From positions 3,517,001-3,581,000 of the forward strand of contig CP071495.1 of the NCBI GenBank assembly GCA_017354895.1: a stretch of DNA of 64,000 nucleotides. The letters are read 5' to 3'. This document shows positions 54,413 to 64,000 of this stretch, piece after piece. The first letter of the stretch is position 1; each line of letters opens with the position of its first letter. This DNA is from Podospora comata. Lineage: Eukaryota; Ascomycota; Sordariomycetes; Sordariales; Podosporaceae. Position numbers and translations under genes: made by a program. Under the pieces are notes generated by a model that was not told the origin of the DNA, did no database searches, and saw nothing but the letters and a program-made list of their open reading frames with translations.

Positions 54413-57400
54413 ATGAATACTCCGGCGAACCCGACGACATTCCCAGTATCGTCCTTCACATCGCTCGAGCTCGTGTTCCTCTTCCGAGGTGTCAACAAGT
54501 TTGGCATCGATCCCGCTGCCTTTCCACAGATCTCCAATGTTCTGCGGGACAACAGCGGCCTCAAGAGGCAGCCGACCTTCGATGCCCAAAGGTTGAGCCC
54601 CGAGGCTCTGCAGAAGGTCTTTCTGTATCTTGTTGGTCAAGAGATCCGGGCCGATCATGTCGGCAGCATGCCTGGGCCAGATGGCCCTCTCTCTCCTGCC
54701 TCCAAGAAGAGAAGGCTTGATACTCTTCCGCTTCCGAGCTGGAAGGATGTTCACCAGCACATCGATAAGGTGCAGCAAGCCTACGAAAAGGTGTTCGACT
54801 CCTACATCGAGAGCGCTGTTCAAGAGATCGATCATCTGGAGGAAGCATACAGAAAGACAGAGGCAGAGCTAGAGCAGCTCCAACTGGCCGAATCACAAGC
54901 TAGCGAGGAGGCCAAACAGCAAAAGGAAGAGGTCATCGAGGATAAAGGGGTACAAGTGAATGGAGTTGGTGATATCAAACCGAAGCCAGGCCCGGCGGTC
55001 GTCAATGGCATCCATCCGTCTCCAAAGGCCTCGCCCAAACCATCACCACAGCTACCGCAGTCTCAGTTACCGCAGTCTCAGCTACCACACCACGCGCAAT
55101 CCCAGCCCCGCCAACACCTTCAACAACATCCCCAGCAACAGCATCAACAACAGAATTTGCAGCAGTCTATGCAACAGCCTTTACAGCGGCCACAGCAGCT
55201 GACGCCACAGCCCCATGTGCCTCAAGTGTCTCAGCTATCGCAACCGCCGCAACCCCCTCAACCACCGCAGTTACCCCAGCTGCAACAGCTGCAGCTACCA
55301 CTGCAATCATCACAGACACTGCATCAAACACAGCCGCCACAGCATGGACATGTACCACAGCAAACACATGTGCAGCAAGGGCAGCTGCCACAGCAAGCAC
55401 AGCAAGGTCTCCAACAAGGGCAACGGCTACCGGGACAGGGACAGCCCCCACAGCAGCTGCATCAAGGACAGCCAGCTCAACATATGGTTCAAGGACAACC
55501 GCCACAGCAAGTCCAGCCATTGCAGCAACCAAACCCATTGCCACACGTCCAGCAGTCACAGCAATCGCAGCAACCACAACCACCGTTGCGGCCACTGCAG
55601 CCTCTGCTCCCACATCTTGCACCCCGTCAGGATGTCAGAAACGGACTTGGCTCTCCACATTCTCAGCATGCTTCTCTCGATAAAGCAGGTCCGGCCCCTC
55701 GTCCTCCCACCTTGAATCACCCGCCCACCACTCGTTCACCACAGCTTGGCCATCCCGACGTCTCAAGGGGTCCTTCTGCCCGACCTTCAGAGCCGCCAAA
55801 GTCGCTCGGTGGATCGCCGCAAGTTCTCCAAGCACCACAAGGGGTGCCCTCTTTCCAACCATTGTCCCAGTCGCCTGCTCCAACTCCTGCCGCAGACGGC
55901 CTGCAGAGGCCAGATGGCGTTGCGAGAGCACATCAGTCTCCGGGCCCTCTGCCAGCGAGCCCGCATATGCCGCCGTCGCAGTCACAGTTGAAATGGGAGC
56001 CGCCATATCAACCCTCTTCTGGCGCTCGGCCCCCGATGAACTCGCCATTACAACACGGCCCTAATGTATTTTCTCCTCCTCCGCATATGGTGGCTTCCCA
56101 ACGGCCACCACCGATCTCGTCTCCTTTGCAAGGGCAAGCAAACAGGCCGTTGCCACAGCAGGTTTTGCATCCCCCTCATACTCATACGACGGGTCAATTT
56201 GTGCCTCTTCAACCAACACCTGTTCGGCCCGCTATAGACGCAGCAAACAGGCAGCCACCGCCGGTTTCGAGCCCAGGGCCGAACAACACGGTGCAGTCCC
56301 CTTTCCATCCTGGGCCATACCACAACTATCCCGTTCCGTCGTCCCCTCACCCAACTCAACCTCAGCAGCATGCTCCTAAGGCCCCTCAACATGGCGCTGT
56401 CACACATCCTCCTTCAGTACGGAGCCCGGCCGTTGCTTCGCCCGCCTCTGCATCAGGGATTCATCTGCCACGACCTAATCAAGGACTGGCGGCTCCTTCT
56501 CAACAACGACCACAATCGCTGCCTCACTTGCAAGCGCCTTCGCCATATCCCCAAGCTACTCATCCTCCTGCTGTATCCTCACCAGCTGGCCCCCAAAATG
56601 GAGGATACAGTTCCCCATATCACCCTCCCCGGCCTGCTCCAGTGGAACGTATTCATCCACGTGCGCCTGCGACAACGACGCCTGTTCCACCCGCTAGATT
56701 CGGGCCTGCGCCGTCTGCCCCCCAGACGCCGGCTGCTATGCAACAGCAGCCCTTCGTCATTTCGGCTAGGATGACAAAGTGGAAGACGGAATCCACTCCT
56801 TCGACGCCGAAGGGTGGACTTGAATTTCAGTTTGGGTGGGATGAGAAGCCTAGTCCACAGACTGAACCAATCAGTCCCGTTCTGGAACCGGCGCCCTTGC
56901 CATCAGCCGCCCCCCACGAGTCACCAAAGAAAGCACCAGAGCAATCGCAAGCTAAACAGACCCCGAGTTCCTCAGGTAAGCCCGGTAGATCAAGGGTGCC
57001 TCAGTCAACCAGGGATGCAACCTCCCCCTCTCCAGTGGCGTCCGGGTTAAGGAATACATTTGTCAAGGCTACCGAAGAGGTGGTGCTACCCATAAATGAG
57101 CCGGATGCACCCAAGATCAAGGATGAGGCCATGACACCGCGCCCAACCACCGAGACTGGCGACACCGCAGCAGATGAGAGTATCTCCAACAGACCGAATC
57201 CGGCACGCTCAACTAAGCGGAAACGAGACGAGTCTACGCCAGCTTCGGTGCAATCCCCAAGGGGACGACAGCTGACAGATGCATCCCGTGATGATTCAAT
57301 GCCGCCTAATATGCCTAATGTCGTCCTCTGGACCCGCTCCTTCCACAAGGTCAGCGGCTCTGCCATGGAGTCGATTGTCGGCCACCGCTCAGCCAACATG

Positions 57401-58063
57401 TTTGCTGCCCCCATCCGAGAGAAGGACGCACCGGGCTATCATAAGGTGATCAAACAACCCCAGGACCTGAAAACCATCCGCAGTGCCATCGCCCACGGGA
57501 ACAAGGCCGCCGCGCAAGCAGCCGCTGCTTTGCCGGGGGGTGACCCAGGCGGTAGCTGCTGGCTCCCTCGGACAGAAGAGCTTGTCCCACCAAAGAGCAT
57601 CATTAACTCTGGCCAGCTCGACCGCGAGCTCTCTCACATTTTTGCCAACTGCATCATGTACAATCCCGACCCGTGGCACGGACCAGGCCCGGCTTTCCTA
57701 CCCCAGGAGGATGATTCTGAGGGACTGGAAGCTGGCGCGCACCAGGATAATGTCGTGGGGTACAAGGTGGACGAGTTTGGAATTGTCAACGATGCCCGCG
57801 CCATGTTTATTGAGGTCGAGCAGCATGTTAGTGAGTTGCGCTCGGCGGAGAAGCGTAGTGCGCCCCCCGGTGGTGGGCATGCTGCGGGGGCGGAGGGTGT
57901 GTTTACTGGGACGAGCACAAGGCAGGCTAGCGTTGCGATGCAACATGGCGATGGCGGTTCCAAGGATGACGTGTCTGGTGCAGAGGAACAGGACGAGCAG
58001 ACGGCGACCGAGACGGAGAATAATGACGGGAGATCCAAGAGAAGGCGAACGGGGAGAGCCTAG
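54413..58063 (+). CDS. bdc1: Brd8/Bdc1-type bromodomain protein (NuA4-associated family), 1216 aa
   Basis: Single coding exon from the ATG at 54413; the frame upstream opens only from a GTG. Residues about 10-75 (SFTSLELVFLFRGVNKFGIDPAAFPQISNVLRD...LSPEALQKVFLYLVG) match the N-terminal module of Brd8 and fission-yeast Bdc1, subunits of NuA4/TIP60-type histone acetyltransferases. A coiled coil follows (about 120-180). The middle (about 200-920) is disordered, very rich in Pro/Gln/His with tandem QLPQSQLPQS units. The C-terminal bromodomain (about 966-1145) has YHKVIKQPQDLKTI and NCIMYNPD with the acetyl-lysine-binding Asn, split by a Gly/Ala loop. The end is basic. Nuclear chromatin role is inferred from the family. 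Confidence 0.85.
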   Translation: MNTPANPTTFPVSSFTSLELVFLFRGVNKFGIDPAAFPQISNVLRDNSGLKRQPTFDAQRLSPEALQKVFLYLVGQEIRADHVGSMPGPDGPLSPASKKRRLDTLPLPSWKDVHQHIDKVQQAYEKVFDSYIESAVQEIDHLEEAYRKTEAELEQLQLAESQASEEAKQQKEEVIEDKGVQVNGVGDIKPKPGPAVVNGIHPSPKASPKPSPQLPQSQLPQSQLPHHAQSQPRQHLQQHPQQQHQQQNLQQSMQQPLQRPQQLTPQPHVPQVSQLSQPPQPPQPPQLPQLQQLQLPLQSSQTLHQTQPPQHGHVPQQTHVQQGQLPQQAQQGLQQGQRLPGQGQPPQQLHQGQPAQHMVQGQPPQQVQPLQQPNPLPHVQQSQQSQQPQPPLRPLQPLLPHLAPRQDVRNGLGSPHSQHASLDKAGPAPRPPTLNHPPTTRSPQLGHPDVSRGPSARPSEPPKSLGGSPQVLQAPQGVPSFQPLSQSPAPTPAADGLQRPDGVARAHQSPGPLPASPHMPPSQSQLKWEPPYQPSSGARPPMNSPLQHGPNVFSPPPHMVASQRPPPISSPLQGQANRPLPQQVLHPPHTHTTGQFVPLQPTPVRPAIDAANRQPPPVSSPGPNNTVQSPFHPGPYHNYPVPSSPHPTQPQQHAPKAPQHGAVTHPPSVRSPAVASPASASGIHLPRPNQGLAAPSQQRPQSLPHLQAPSPYPQATHPPAVSSPAGPQNGGYSSPYHPPRPAPVERIHPRAPATTTPVPPARFGPAPSAPQTPAAMQQQPFVISARMTKWKTESTPSTPKGGLEFQFGWDEKPSPQTEPISPVLEPAPLPSAAPHESPKKAPEQSQAKQTPSSSGKPGRSRVPQSTRDATSPSPVASGLRNTFVKATEEVVLPINEPDAPKIKDEAMTPRPTTETGDTAADESISNRPNPARSTKRKRDESTPASVQSPRGRQLTDASRDDSMPPNMPNVVLWTRSFHKVSGSAMESIVGHRSANMFAAPIREKDAPGYHKVIKQPQDLKTIRSAIAHGNKAAAQAAAALPGGDPGGSCWLPRTEELVPPKSIINSGQLDRELSHIFANCIMYNPDPWHGPGPAFLPQEDDSEGLEAGAHQDNVVGYKVDEFGIVNDARAMFIEVEQHVSELRSAEKRSAPPGGGHAAGAEGVFTGTSTRQASVAMQHGDGGSKDDVSGAEEQDEQTATETENNDGRSKRRRTGRA

Positions 58064-58655
58064 AAGGGGAGATCTCTTGGTAGCAATGCGCTCATAGGAT
58101 ATGAGAAAAGACAAGGGGCACTGTGAAAAGCAAGACCCAGGCAGAAAATGTATGGTGGACGTTGGGCCCGAGACTTTTGCTCAAAATGAAGCTTTGTTTG
58201 GATTCATGTATCAATAACTGGGCGGGGACCAATTTTGATGTCCACCACCGTATTATAGTATAAGAGCATCGCCCTGGGATTTTATACACAACAGAGCACA
58301 CTCTACCTCTTGTGATAACTATCTGTGTTCACCGGCACGGTTGATGAGGGGCACGCGAGGGGCGATATCTTTGTGGAAGCACTCAAACACACTCTTGTCA
58401 ACGTTGAGACAGCTAGCGCTGCTGAGGGAGGACACAGCTTCGATTGACGATGGCTACCAACTGTACTTTTCTGAACCCTATTCGTTAAAGCGCTGTTTCG
58501 AAGCGCTGAACCCCTCTTCAGTCCCTATCCAAAAGCCAAAAGCAATAAAAAGCACCAAAACGCCCTGCCTCCCCTTCATTTCCTATTTCCCACCATCCCA
58601 GTCTCTTCCACTCACCAACTGCAAGAAGCCACCTCATCAAACGCCAACCTCAACT
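58064..58655. other. Convergent intergenic region
   Basis: Between the 3' ends of the bromodomain gene and the Hsp70-like gene. UTR-like; the frame from 58341 is not convincing. Confidence 0.45.
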
Positions 58656-60706
58656 TCAGGCGTATTCGTATTTGACCTCAATGTCGTCGTAGCGCTTGCT
58701 CTGAAGATAGAAGACATACGCCATATCGGCCGAGCGAGCTGTAGGGGACTGCTGTTAGCAAAACCCGCAATTACCACGGCAAAAAAAAAAAGACCAGGAC
58801 AATACTCACGAGTAACCTTGATGTCACCCTCCGTGATATAGTACATCTTCCCGTCCCCCCCCCCTTCTTCTGCACCCTCTCCGCCTCGGGCACCTTTGAC
58901 ACATCAGCAGTGAGCGTGCACAGCGTACCCAGCGTCTCATCCTTCTCCAACATGGCGTCCCGCCCCTTTTTTCTATCCACCATGATCGCAGCTTTCAACT
59001 ATGTAAACCACCCGTTTTCCACCCGCTGCCGATAATAGAACGGAAACGAGAACGGCTTGCTCTCCTCCATGTCGTCGCCCCGCTGGAAAAACAGAACCAT
59101 GGCGTCAACACTCTGAATGCCGGTATACCCGTCATGAAATGTCTTGGTCGCCAGACTGGTATGCTTCTTGGTGTCAAACAGCTGGATCCTACTCTCGCCC
59201 ATGTGGTGGCGCGTTCTTACGACTGACGACATGGACTTTGGTCAGGGAACCGTCGCCGACGAGCGAGAGGCCCTTCATGATGGCGCCGCGGGTGACAGCC
59301 AGGTCGGGCTCCGGGGGTGTGATGAGGGGGACTTCGGTCCGCATCTGGCTGTCCTTCCTCCATATATACGCCTGCTTAATCTCGCCGCGGAGGTAAGGAG
59401 AACCGGCGAAGCCTCCTACTAGGATGAAGGCTTTGATGGGCTTCGTCGGGCACGCGTCCTGTTGCTCATTCACCTTTTTGACAATGATACCGACGGTGGG
59501 CCTGAAGATGTCTTCGAGGTGATCCGAGCTGACCTTTATCTTGTCGTTGTAGACGCCGGCTTGTTCGTTGTTGAGGATGAGGTTGAGGGGGAACTCGTGG
59601 GTCCCAGAGGACTTGGTGAAACAGCGCTTGGTCTGTAGTAGAACTTGAGGATTAATCTAAGGCGAGTGGGAAAGGGGAAAAAAAGTAACACTTGCCTCAA
59701 ACTCAAACTTGGCCATTGCGGGGGATATATGTCTCTCACGCATGTTACGCGAAAGTAGTGCGTACCCTGGAACACACCAGAATCTATTATGGAGGTACTC
59801 TCTGAATCTCATGTTGAGCTGGGCGGAGCCGGCAAGATCGCCATCGCGGAGACCAACCTCCTTGACCTTCAGGGGGTTGAGGTTGGTGATGGTGTAAATG
59901 ACCAGGTCCACAGTGCCGCCTCCCGCATCAATAATCACGAACCTGCCAGTCTTTATCAGCACACGTGTTCATCTTGGCCTATTGCACACTGAGCAATAAA
60001 CGTACGTATCGCCAACCTCGAGCTTGGTGTCTGTATCAGCAGTGCGCTCAGCCTTCTCATTGATGGCATAGATAGCAGCAGCCTCGGGCTCCGAGAGGAG
60101 ATGGATGGTCCCGCTCGGCATACCCGCCGCCCTCAAGGCCGTATGGAAAGCTGTCCTGGTCTTCTCCTTGGAGTCATTGTTCCAGTTGGCTGGGACAGTG
60201 GCCACGTACTCGAAGTCAGTGGGCAAAGACTTGAAGTTCATCTTTGTCTTGGCATACCCCAGGAGCGATGTCAGAAACTTGGTGACCAACGACTCTGGAC
60301 TTGGACCGGCATTGATGAATTCAAGCTGTCGAGGCGTAAGCCTCCTTGCCCAAGGATAAAGACCGCTGCGTTGTGACTTGGGTTAGGTCGCTATCCTCAA
60401 GGTCGTCGAAGGGACTCACAGCTTGAACCACTCCATCACCTGGTCTGCGGGGGTATCATCAGAGACATCGAAGCCCCATTTGCCCGTCTTGGACAATTTA
60501 GTCGGGACTCTCTGGTAATGTCTGATGCCATCGACTTTCCCTTCAGGGTGCTTTTCACCGGGCTTGTTTGAAAGGTCGGCTGTAGGCCATTCTCGGAGGA
60601 TCGTAACTTCATCCGGTTTGGCACTACTGGCCCAGGCAATGCTGGTAAACGTTGTTCCCATGTCGACGGCGACAATGGTCGTCGGATTGATAGTAGGGGG
60701 GGCCAT
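58656..60706 (-). pseudogene. Hsp70-like ATPase gene with interrupted frame near its 3' end
   Basis: Minus-strand exons 60706-60420, 60365-60006, 59942-59696, 59632-58810 and 58738-58656. It belongs to the divergent fungal Hsp70-like family (HSPA12-type actin/Hsp70 fold). IVAVDMGTTFTSIAW is the phosphate-1 loop, VIIDAGGGTVDLVIY the phosphate-2 loop, and ILVGGFAGSPYLRGEI the adenosine motif. The intron at 59633-59695 starts with GC (GCAAGT), a rare GC-AG intron. The frame is broken in exon 4: a one-base shift near 59210, an in-frame TAG at 58999-59001, and a one-base shift at a C10 run (58855-58864). Both flanks stay conserved-looking, ending RSADMAYVFYLQSKRYDDIEVKYEYA. It is either a recent pseudogene or carries sequencing errors; the homopolymer break is the most suspect. 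Confidence 0.75.
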
Positions 60707-62401
60707 CCTTCGAACTTGCAATGCTTTTCAGGCAACAAATGTGATGAAACTACCAGTTTGAAGATGAAGAGGGAAGTGACAAAAGCTCGAAATTTGGAAA
60801 AACAATTTGAAGATTGAGAAGAGTGCTAGGCACTGGGACAACAAGCCTTGTGTTGGGTTTCGCCCATCGGAAATCTTGTTCAGCCATCAGGGCTGAGTGG
60901 GTGCAAATAAGCTTTTTCTTTGCAACCTTGTCACCCATGTCTCGATACGAGTGTTGCCTTCCGTACGCTTCAGTGCCACCTCAGAAGCCAGGTTCTACTC
61001 GGAAGATAGGGAAGGCGTGGTGCCAGGCCCAGAAATCTTGTTGCACACCGGTGTGTGTCTTGGGGTCGAGGGTTGTGACGATCAAGTCAACCCTGAGACT
61101 TGGTTCCCGTCCTGTTGGAAGGATCAAGGGGATTTGGGGAAATCCGTCTTTGGTGTGACTACTTGACACAGATTGTGGGAATGTGATAACCTGGAATGCT
61201 GTGTTATTCAACCACGGTAGATTTGACCAAAGGCCAACATTGTCTGATGCATTTGATCCCATACTGTGCGGCGTATCCCAGCCAGCAGAGTTGGCCAGTG
61301 CCTGGCAAGCAAGCAAACAGGAGACAAGAAGAGCCAGCCAGAATTGCACAAGCGTCCCAGCTAAGTTATACCTACCCTGATCGAGAGACCATAACTGCAA
61401 ACTCATGTCATCCTGTGAGGACCGTCACGAGTGAAAGTGTCATTTTTTGCACATCAGAGGTGGATGGTGGAACATACCCTTTCGAATGCCAGGCGCCGTC
61501 TACCATACTTGACTGAGTCGACTACAGCACCATACCTGTGGCGCGGCCATCTGGAGAAAGCGATCGGCCTACAGCGTGTTTGTTGATTAATCTAGATATA
61601 GGTAGATTCGTGAATGCCAAAACCTGGGGTATTGGGCCCACTGCTATCCGTTTGGTCCCGAACCGCCAACAATATTGAGCTGGGTTTCGTTCCCACGGAC
61701 GACAAGGTGTTCCTACGGGTGACTCAGTACTCCTATAGACGACCGATTTCCCATATACGACGGAGCAGGCTGCTTCCTACCGGCTCCATGTGCCACCCTC
61801 AAGGTAAGTATGGCTGAGTGACATCCCGCGGGTCGAGGTTTATACGACCTGCTTACCGACACCACATGGCGCGATGGGGCTTGAGGTGGGGAGCTTGCAC
61901 AAGTGTCTGGAGAGCTGTCTTGAAGCGCATGGATGAACGGGAGCAGCAGATGATGACGGTGGTATACCCCAAACTGGTTTAACAATAACGTTTCACAACG
62001 GGGCCGTTGATCAGTCACTCTCGTGTTGCATTCTGTTGAGCCGCTAACACATATGGCTACACTGTGAGGGTTGAGCCCGGACGCTTATCGCGTGATGGTG
62101 GCATGCTGAATTGACTTTCTGTTTCTGTTTTTCCCTTTCTTTCTATACCGACATGTCTTGCATCTCATAGGCCTCATACCTACAACCGGCATTGGGCTTC
62201 TGGGGCGACCAGCAAGTTGATCATCAATTCTCCCCAAGGTTGGGGCCTCGGTGGAAGAGCTAGGTAGGCATTTTGTCATCTTGCCAATCACCTACCTACC
62301 TAGCTACCTGACTGGGGCCACCGCACACCTCTACCAATTCGCTTTCCTGAAGAACGTTTCCGTTTCTGGTGACGGGTTCCTCCGAGGAACGACCTTCCAA
62401 G
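60707..62401. other. Divergent intergenic region
   Basis: Head-to-head spacer of about 1.7 kb between the Hsp70-like gene and the Cys-rich gene. Frames on both strands are short and chance-like. No RNA gene or repeat is identified. Confidence 0.4.
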
Positions 62402-63331
62402 ATGGAAAATTGCACTGATCCGTAAGTTCTAACTCGATGCTTCTGAGGGTTCTTGATGCGCTTCAGTCTACTCCGTCAGGTATCTTATCAATTGGAGAAT
62501 GCCTGTTCGAGCATTAACTAATTGTACGAATCAGGCGGCATGAGATCGAGGGCCCGCACCGAAGAGCGTTGATTGCAGTCACTGGCCAGCGGACTTGCCT
62601 TTGTTGCAAGATACGGAAACCTGCATCCCAATTTTGCCCAGTTACTATAACTGTAGTCTGCGAACACGACCCTCTAGTATGCTACGCGTGCTTGCTCATG
62701 GAATCACAGTTTAGTTGCCCATTTGATCTGGAAGCTAAGAGATGCCCATATCCTGGCTGCGGCAAACCTGCCACTGGCGATGATCTGTGAGTGTTGGTTG
62801 CGCGGGTGTCTGCAGTCGAAGACTGATAACGGGATGCCTGAAGTCCAGACTATGTAAAGTACTGACCTTCCTTTTTTGAACAGGGTCATTGTGCAGTTTG
62901 TACGTCATCGTTACGAATCGCTGCAGGTCCTATCGCGCTGCAAATACACTCCAGGATGCTGCTGTGAGCCCGACAAAGTAATTTTTCCAATGTCGGTTTT
63001 GCTACAGAGGCCCGAGCAGGAATTGCTTGCGCGCGCACGCAGCCTGGATGAGCTGCAATATCCAAGTCCCGGTTCGTCACCAGCCCAGCAGAAAGCTAGA
63101 AGCTGTGCACCACCACGCGAGCCTTGTGTTAGCTGGACCGAGGGCACCATGTTTGACGCCCAAACCTTCAAATGGGAGGGGCGTAGGCCAGGCCGAGCGA
63201 GATTCCCCGAGCGCCAGCCTGAGGCAGACATGTTCGAGTTTGCTGCGGAGGTTTCTGATCCTAAAGCTTTCTGGACAAGCATGGCGGAGGAGCTGTCCAG
63301 GCTTGACTTGGAGGTATTACGGCTGACTTGA
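62402..63331 (+). CDS. Cys-rich (zinc-binding-like) protein, three exons, 239 aa
   Basis: Exons 62402-62421, 62535-62786 and 62884-63331; introns 113 and 97 nt (donors GTAAGT and GTGAGT, acceptors ATCAG and AACAG). The first exon is only 20 nt (MENCTDP), and joining gives PRHEIEGPHRRALIAVTGQRTC. Residues about 28-90 contain a dense Cys/His cluster (TCLCCKIRKPASQFC, CEHDPLVCYACL, SCPFD, CPYPGCG), consistent with two cross-braced zinc sites of RING or similar type. The C-terminal about 150 residues are less ordered, with an acidic/aromatic segment (FEFAAEVSDPKAFWTSMAEELSRLDLEVLRLT) at the end. A RING-type ubiquitin ligase is possible, but spacing does not match a canonical RING, so no family is claimed. 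Confidence 0.72.
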
Positions 63332-64000
63332 TTTGAATGATTAAAGCTATGACTCCCTCAGCTCATTGCACAATGTTGGTTGGGGGTTGACCTTACTGGG
63401 AAGTTTTGAACACAAAAAGAACAAATCATGGAAAAAAAGGATTAAAACAACAAAAGAAGCTAACTACAAGAAAACCAAAAAAAATGCGGTGAAAAAATGC
63501 GCGAAAAGGAAACCCCCTAAAAAACTAAGTAAAAGAAAAACCAGCGAGCTGTGGGCAAGAAACTGGAACAACCTATGGAGCGGAATAGTTCCAAAACATC
63601 AACATAGCGAGCGGGGAGGAAAACGCCTGGTACCTGGTGTCTTGGGTTGGTCTTTACGAGCTGAAAATACACCCTGGGATCAGTCCCTCATCCTCCCTAT
63701 AACCTTTTTGTTCTTTGCAAAGTGATGTGACATGCCAACATACTTAATTCAGGGGTACTGTTTATTCAAGGTGCGTTGTCGACATGCGGGGTAGGCCCGG
63801 CAACTGGCTTCACAGTGCGCCCGCTTTGAAATGGTGGGGTTTGGCACGGTAAGCACAGAGGACAGACACGGATTAATCGCGGCCCCCACTGAAATTTTCC
63901 GCGCTAGACCAACGACCTACAAAATTCTTTCTTTGGCCTCGCGCATTTCTTCCTCGCTTTCCCGCTGATCTTCCCACAGCGCTTCCCTCCCCACTGCCCC
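63332..64000. other. Terminal intergenic region
   Basis: Bases 63410-63545 are A-rich on the plus strand, which keeps a Lys-rich frame open by chance. Bases 63900-64000 are C/T-rich and look like the leader of a plus-strand gene beyond the window. Confidence 0.4.

Noticed and set aside
63366-63725. Lys-rich 119-codon frame
   Set aside because: It arises from an A-rich tract; the product is almost only Lys/Asn/Thr in the middle, unlike a real domain.

Overview
This window is nuclear DNA of a filamentous ascomycete, most likely a Sordariomycete of the Sordariales type. The evidence is compact genes with short introns (mostly 50-135 nt, GTAAGT/GTATGT-like donors, CTAAC or CTGAC branch sites), frequent C/T-rich G-poor leaders, no operons, and fungal-style orthologues (Ede1, APS3, frataxin, cytosolic LeuRS, ADP/ATP carrier, alpha-tubulin). 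I see no virus-like element, intact transposon, CRISPR array or secondary-metabolite cluster.

Layout, left to right. 0-10 kb: a large orphan protein (1188-5024), a second orphan (5364-6752), a GNAT acetyltransferase, and the small-subunit ribosomal protein uS7 (minus strand). uS7 is divergent from eS25 across a 295-bp promoter carrying a telobox. 10-20 kb: eS25, the mitochondrial ADP/ATP carrier, a CENP-X/MHF2 histone-fold protein with an AT-hook-like, acidic N-terminus, a GPI-type cupredoxin, and a membrane-anchored cytochrome b5-like (MAPR) protein. 20-30 kb: two coiled-coil orphans converging on each other, an intron-containing tRNA-Gly(CCC), and a protein with two BTB/T1-like modules. 30-40 kb: alpha-tubulin, an Ede1/Eps15-type endocytic scaffold, Dph3, and a 90-residue GPI-type surface protein. 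40-50 kb: cytosolic leucyl-tRNA synthetase, a small single-pass membrane protein, AP-3 sigma, frataxin, and a pepsin-like aspartic protease. 50-64 kb: a small orphan, a Brd8/Bdc1-type bromodomain protein, an interrupted Hsp70-like gene with a GC-AG intron, and a Cys-rich protein assembled here from three exons.

Most genes are unrelated housekeeping functions: translation (uS7, eS25, LeuRS, Dph3, tRNA), mitochondrial function (carrier, frataxin), the cytoskeleton, and vesicle traffic (Ede1, AP-3). Several are arranged head to head and may share promoters. I found no convincing new multi-gene system. The leads are the orphans, the CENP-X with a DNA-binding-like tail, the decaying Hsp70-like gene, the newly assembled Cys-rich gene, and several non-coding tracts.

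Gene models were spliced by eye. Exon sums were checked to be multiples of three, but no homology search or transcript data were available.
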